This document shows positions 34,939 to 36,787 of a DNA stretch of 36,787 nt, one piece after another (the stretch's first letter is position 1; each line of letters begins with the position of its first letter). The position numbers and the translations under genes are program-made. The notes beneath the pieces were generated by a model. That model worked only from the letters and a program-made list of their open reading frames with translations, was not told the origin of the DNA and did not search any database. Source of the DNA: Mycobacteriaceae bacterium (lineage in GTDB: Bacteria; Actinomycetota; Actinomycetes; Mycobacteriales; Mycobacteriaceae); the NCBI GenBank assembly GCA_017882745.1, contig JADGOX010000051.1, positions 1 through 36,787 of the forward strand, read 5' to 3'.

Positions 34939-35619
34939 ATGAACGACATCAACACAGAAGCAGATCAGGAACAGGATGGCGGATTCCGCCCAGGCGAACC
35001 GGGTGGGCCGCGGCGTCGTGGGCCCGGTGGGCCGCGCGGCCGCAAGCACGGCGGTCGCGGCCACGGGCGCGGTTTCGGCCGACCCGGTGGTTGGCAACAG
35101 GCCGACCTCCCCGCAGCCGACGATGCTGAAGCATGGCTCGGTGGGCGACTGCCCGAGGAGTGGTTCACCGGTGCACCCTCGGTAACCGTGGACCGTGAGG
35201 AGATCGTGGTCAGCGGCGAGCTGGCCGCACCCGAGATCCCGGCTGACGCCGAGGACGCTGCTGCGCACTCGGCCGCACTTGGGCGGATCAGCCGGTTCCG
35301 CGAGCAGACCCGCGAGACACGCATGCAGATCGCGGACGAGGCAGAAGCGCGTTACGGGCGCAAGATCGCCTGGGGTGCGTCCATCGCCGAGACGACGGTG
35401 CTGTTCACACACCTCGCCGTGCCGGTGATGACCAGACTGCGCCAGGACGAACGTCGGGTTCTCGATACGCTCGTCGACTCAGGGGTGGCCCGCTCCCGTT
35501 CGGACGCACTGTCATGGTGCGTCAAGCTGGTCGGCGAGCACACCGACCAGTGGCTCACCGACCTTCGCCAGGCGATGGCGGATGTGGACAAGCTTCGCAC
35601 CACTGGCCCCGACCTGTAG
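34939..35619 (+). CDS. Conserved actinobacterial protein, possible RHH-type C-terminus
   Basis: A 226-aa protein whose molecular function I do not know. The first 50 residues are Gly/Arg/Pro-rich and likely disordered (GEPGGPRRRGPGGPRGRKHG). A conserved block (LPEEWFTGAPSVTVDREEIV) and a helical block (RISRFREQTRETRMQIADEA, AEARYGRKIAWGAS) follow. The C-terminus (TRLRQDERRVLDTLVDSGVARSRSDALSWCVKLVGEHTD) resembles the ribbon-helix-helix pattern of a strand followed by SRSDAL at a helix start, so DNA binding is possible. Similar proteins occur outside ars loci. RBS gagagg precedes ATG 34939. Two thirds of its length looks well conserved. Confidence 0.7.
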   Translation: MNDINTEADQEQDGGFRPGEPGGPRRRGPGGPRGRKHGGRGHGRGFGRPGGWQQADLPAADDAEAWLGGRLPEEWFTGAPSVTVDREEIVVSGELAAPEIPADAEDAAAHSAALGRISRFREQTRETRMQIADEAEARYGRKIAWGASIAETTVLFTHLAVPVMTRLRQDERRVLDTLVDSGVARSRSDALSWCVKLVGEHTDQWLTDLRQAMADVDKLRTTGPDL

Positions 35620-35657
35620 ATGAACCCGCTCGCCACCGTTCCCGTCGAGATTCGGGA

Positions 35658-36787
35658 CTACGGGGTGAGGGCGGCCCCTTGGATGCTGCTCAGCAACCTC
35701 AACGCGGGGATGCCGACGGGCTCGGTGGGGAGCAGAGGCACGACGGCGTAGCGGTGGGCGTGTTCGCGCTTGACGGTGTCGATCTCCGCGAGTTCGCCCG
35801 CAGCGCGTCGCCGCAGGAGGGGCGATGTCGGTGCGGCCGCGGCGAGGGAGTTGTTGACCACCCATGCCCACGGGTGGGTGTCGGCGCGTTCGAGGTCGGC
35901 CTGCAGGCCGGCCGCTTCGAGGACTGGTGTCTCTTCGGCGAGGGTGATCAGGATGACTTTGGTCTCGTCGGGATTCTGCAGACGCATCAACGGGGTGGTG
36001 AAATGCACCCCCTCGCCCAACTGGCGGGCGACCTCGCGGTGGTAGGAGCCGGTCGCGTCCAGCAGCAGCAGGGTGTGCCCGGTCGGGGCCGTGTCGACGA
36101 CGACGAAGGTGCGTCGGGACTCGTTGATGACACGGGAGAAGGCCTGGAACACCGCGACCTCCTCCGTGCACGGCGAGCGCAGGTCCTCGACCAACATCGC
36201 GCGGCCCTGCTCGTCGAGCGCGGCACCCTTGGTAGCGAGAACGTGGTTGCGGTAGGCCTGGGTCGCCTCGACTGGATCGATGCGCGAGACCCGCAGGTTC
36301 GCCAGGGTGCCGTCCACGGTGTCGGTGAGGTGCTCGGCGGGGTCGGTCGTGGTCAGATGCACCTGGTGACCCCGCTCGGCGAGGGCGACGGCGATCGCTG
36401 CCGCGATGGTCGTCTTACCCACGCCGCCCTTGCCCATGCACATGATCAGCCCGTGGTCCTGCGTGGCCAGCTCGTCAACAAGGTCTGCCAGCGGTGCGTC
36501 GGTGAAGTCGAGGCGGGGCTCTGCCGCCGCGGCCGGCGTGGGTTCGTTCGGGGCGAAGAGACTGTTCAATGCCTCGACCCCGACCATGTTGGTGGCTTTT
36601 AGTTCGACCTGATCGAGCGGCAGGTTCCGCAACACCTCCGGCAGTGCGGCGATGGCAGCCTGCTCGCGTCGGTATATCGCCGTCGCAAGGGCGTCGGTAT
36701 CGCCGGCTGGGGCGGGCAGCACCCCGTTGATGACGACGTGCTGGTGGTTCAGTCCGATGGCGGCGAGCTCGGCGCGGGTGCGGCCAA
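35658..36787 (-). CDS. arsA: ArsA-type anion pump ATPase, second half, cut by window end
   Basis: The C-terminal 375 residues of an arsenical pump ATPase (ArsA/GET3 family). The visible nucleotide-binding half has P-loop CMGKGGVGKTT, the signature TTTDPAEHLTDTV, and VVVDTAPTGHTLLLLDAT. The metal-site cysteine is in SPCTEEVAVFQAF. Sequence before it (LAAIGLNHQHVVINGVLPAP) matches the linker at the end of a first ATPase half, so this is probably a tandem A1-A2 ArsA whose first half lies beyond base 36787. M at 36722 in the track is internal. An arsenite permease (ArsB or Acr3) and ArsD are not in the window. Confidence 0.88.
   Translation of the reverse strand, partial: GRTRAELAAIGLNHQHVVINGVLPAPAGDTDALATAIYRREQAAIAALPEVLRNLPLDQVELKATNMVGVEALNSLFAPNEPTPAAAAEPRLDFTDAPLADLVDELATQDHGLIMCMGKGGVGKTTIAAAIAVALAERGHQVHLTTTDPAEHLTDTVDGTLANLRVSRIDPVEATQAYRNHVLATKGAALDEQGRAMLVEDLRSPCTEEVAVFQAFSRVINESRRTFVVVDTAPTGHTLLLLDATGSYHREVARQLGEGVHFTTPLMRLQNPDETKVILITLAEETPVLEAAGLQADLERADTHPWAWVVNNSLAAAAPTSPLLRRRAAGELAEIDTVKREHAHRYAVVPLLPTEPVGIPALRLLSSIQGAALTP

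Overview
The window is high-GC DNA with tightly packed genes, frequent 4-bp ATGA/GTGA stop-start overlaps and many GTG starts. It looks like an actinobacterium of the Mycobacteriales (Mycobacterium/Rhodococcus/Gordonia/Dietzia relatives). I base this on gene order recalled from M. tuberculosis: Rv1331-Rv1343c (clpS to lprD), the bcp / DUF3618 / ldtMt2 block (Rv2518c-Rv2521), the cob genes of Rv2062c-Rv2072c, and the Rv2850c-cobO-cobB trio. I cannot name a genus. No transposase, integrase, phage gene or CRISPR array was seen.

Layout. (1) 1-6.6 kb, plus strand: clpS, DUF2017, a JAMM protease (mec), its sulfur-carrier substrate cysO, cysM, a rhomboid protease, murI, a cyclic-nucleotide phosphodiesterase-like MBL protein, rph and rdgB. 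mec-cysO-cysM is the O-phosphoserine / CysO-thiocarboxylate cysteine pathway. (2) 6.6-10.4 kb: DUF3817 and an LprD-like membrane protein (minus), tRNA-Leu(TAG), peroxiredoxin bcp, DUF3618, tRNA-Lys(CTT), an L,D-transpeptidase and DUF167. (3) 10.7-12.6 kb: thiC with a TPP riboswitch. (4) 12.8-14.4 kb: an ECF sigma factor overlapping a one-TM partner protein that carries a repeat tail. (5) 14.5-32.9 kb: a large cobalamin region, namely cobQ-cobL-cobM (plus), cbiD (minus), cobK (plus), cobG-cobH-cobIJ (minus), then a cobalamin riboswitch and cobN-chlID-cobO-cobB-cobE-nicoT (plus). This set makes precorrin intermediates through adenosyl-cobyric acid by the late-cobalt route and includes a Ni/Co permease. 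cobA, cobF and the nucleotide-loop genes are not in the window. (6) 32.8-36.8 kb: an arsenic/metal resistance region with arsR and cadI/arsI diverging from a palindromic operator, arsM, an arsR remnant, a conserved protein with a possible ribbon-helix-helix C-terminus, and an arsA-type ATPase cut by the window end.

Points that stand out: CysO carries a 12-residue tail after its Gly-Gly; CbiD appears inside an otherwise oxygen-dependent, late-cobalt pathway; the sigma partner has a two-type His-containing repeat tail; two adjacent palindromes lie in the 3' end of cobG; and a TANNNT box 6-7 nt before the start codon recurs at many genes, suggesting leaderless mRNAs and fixing several start sites.
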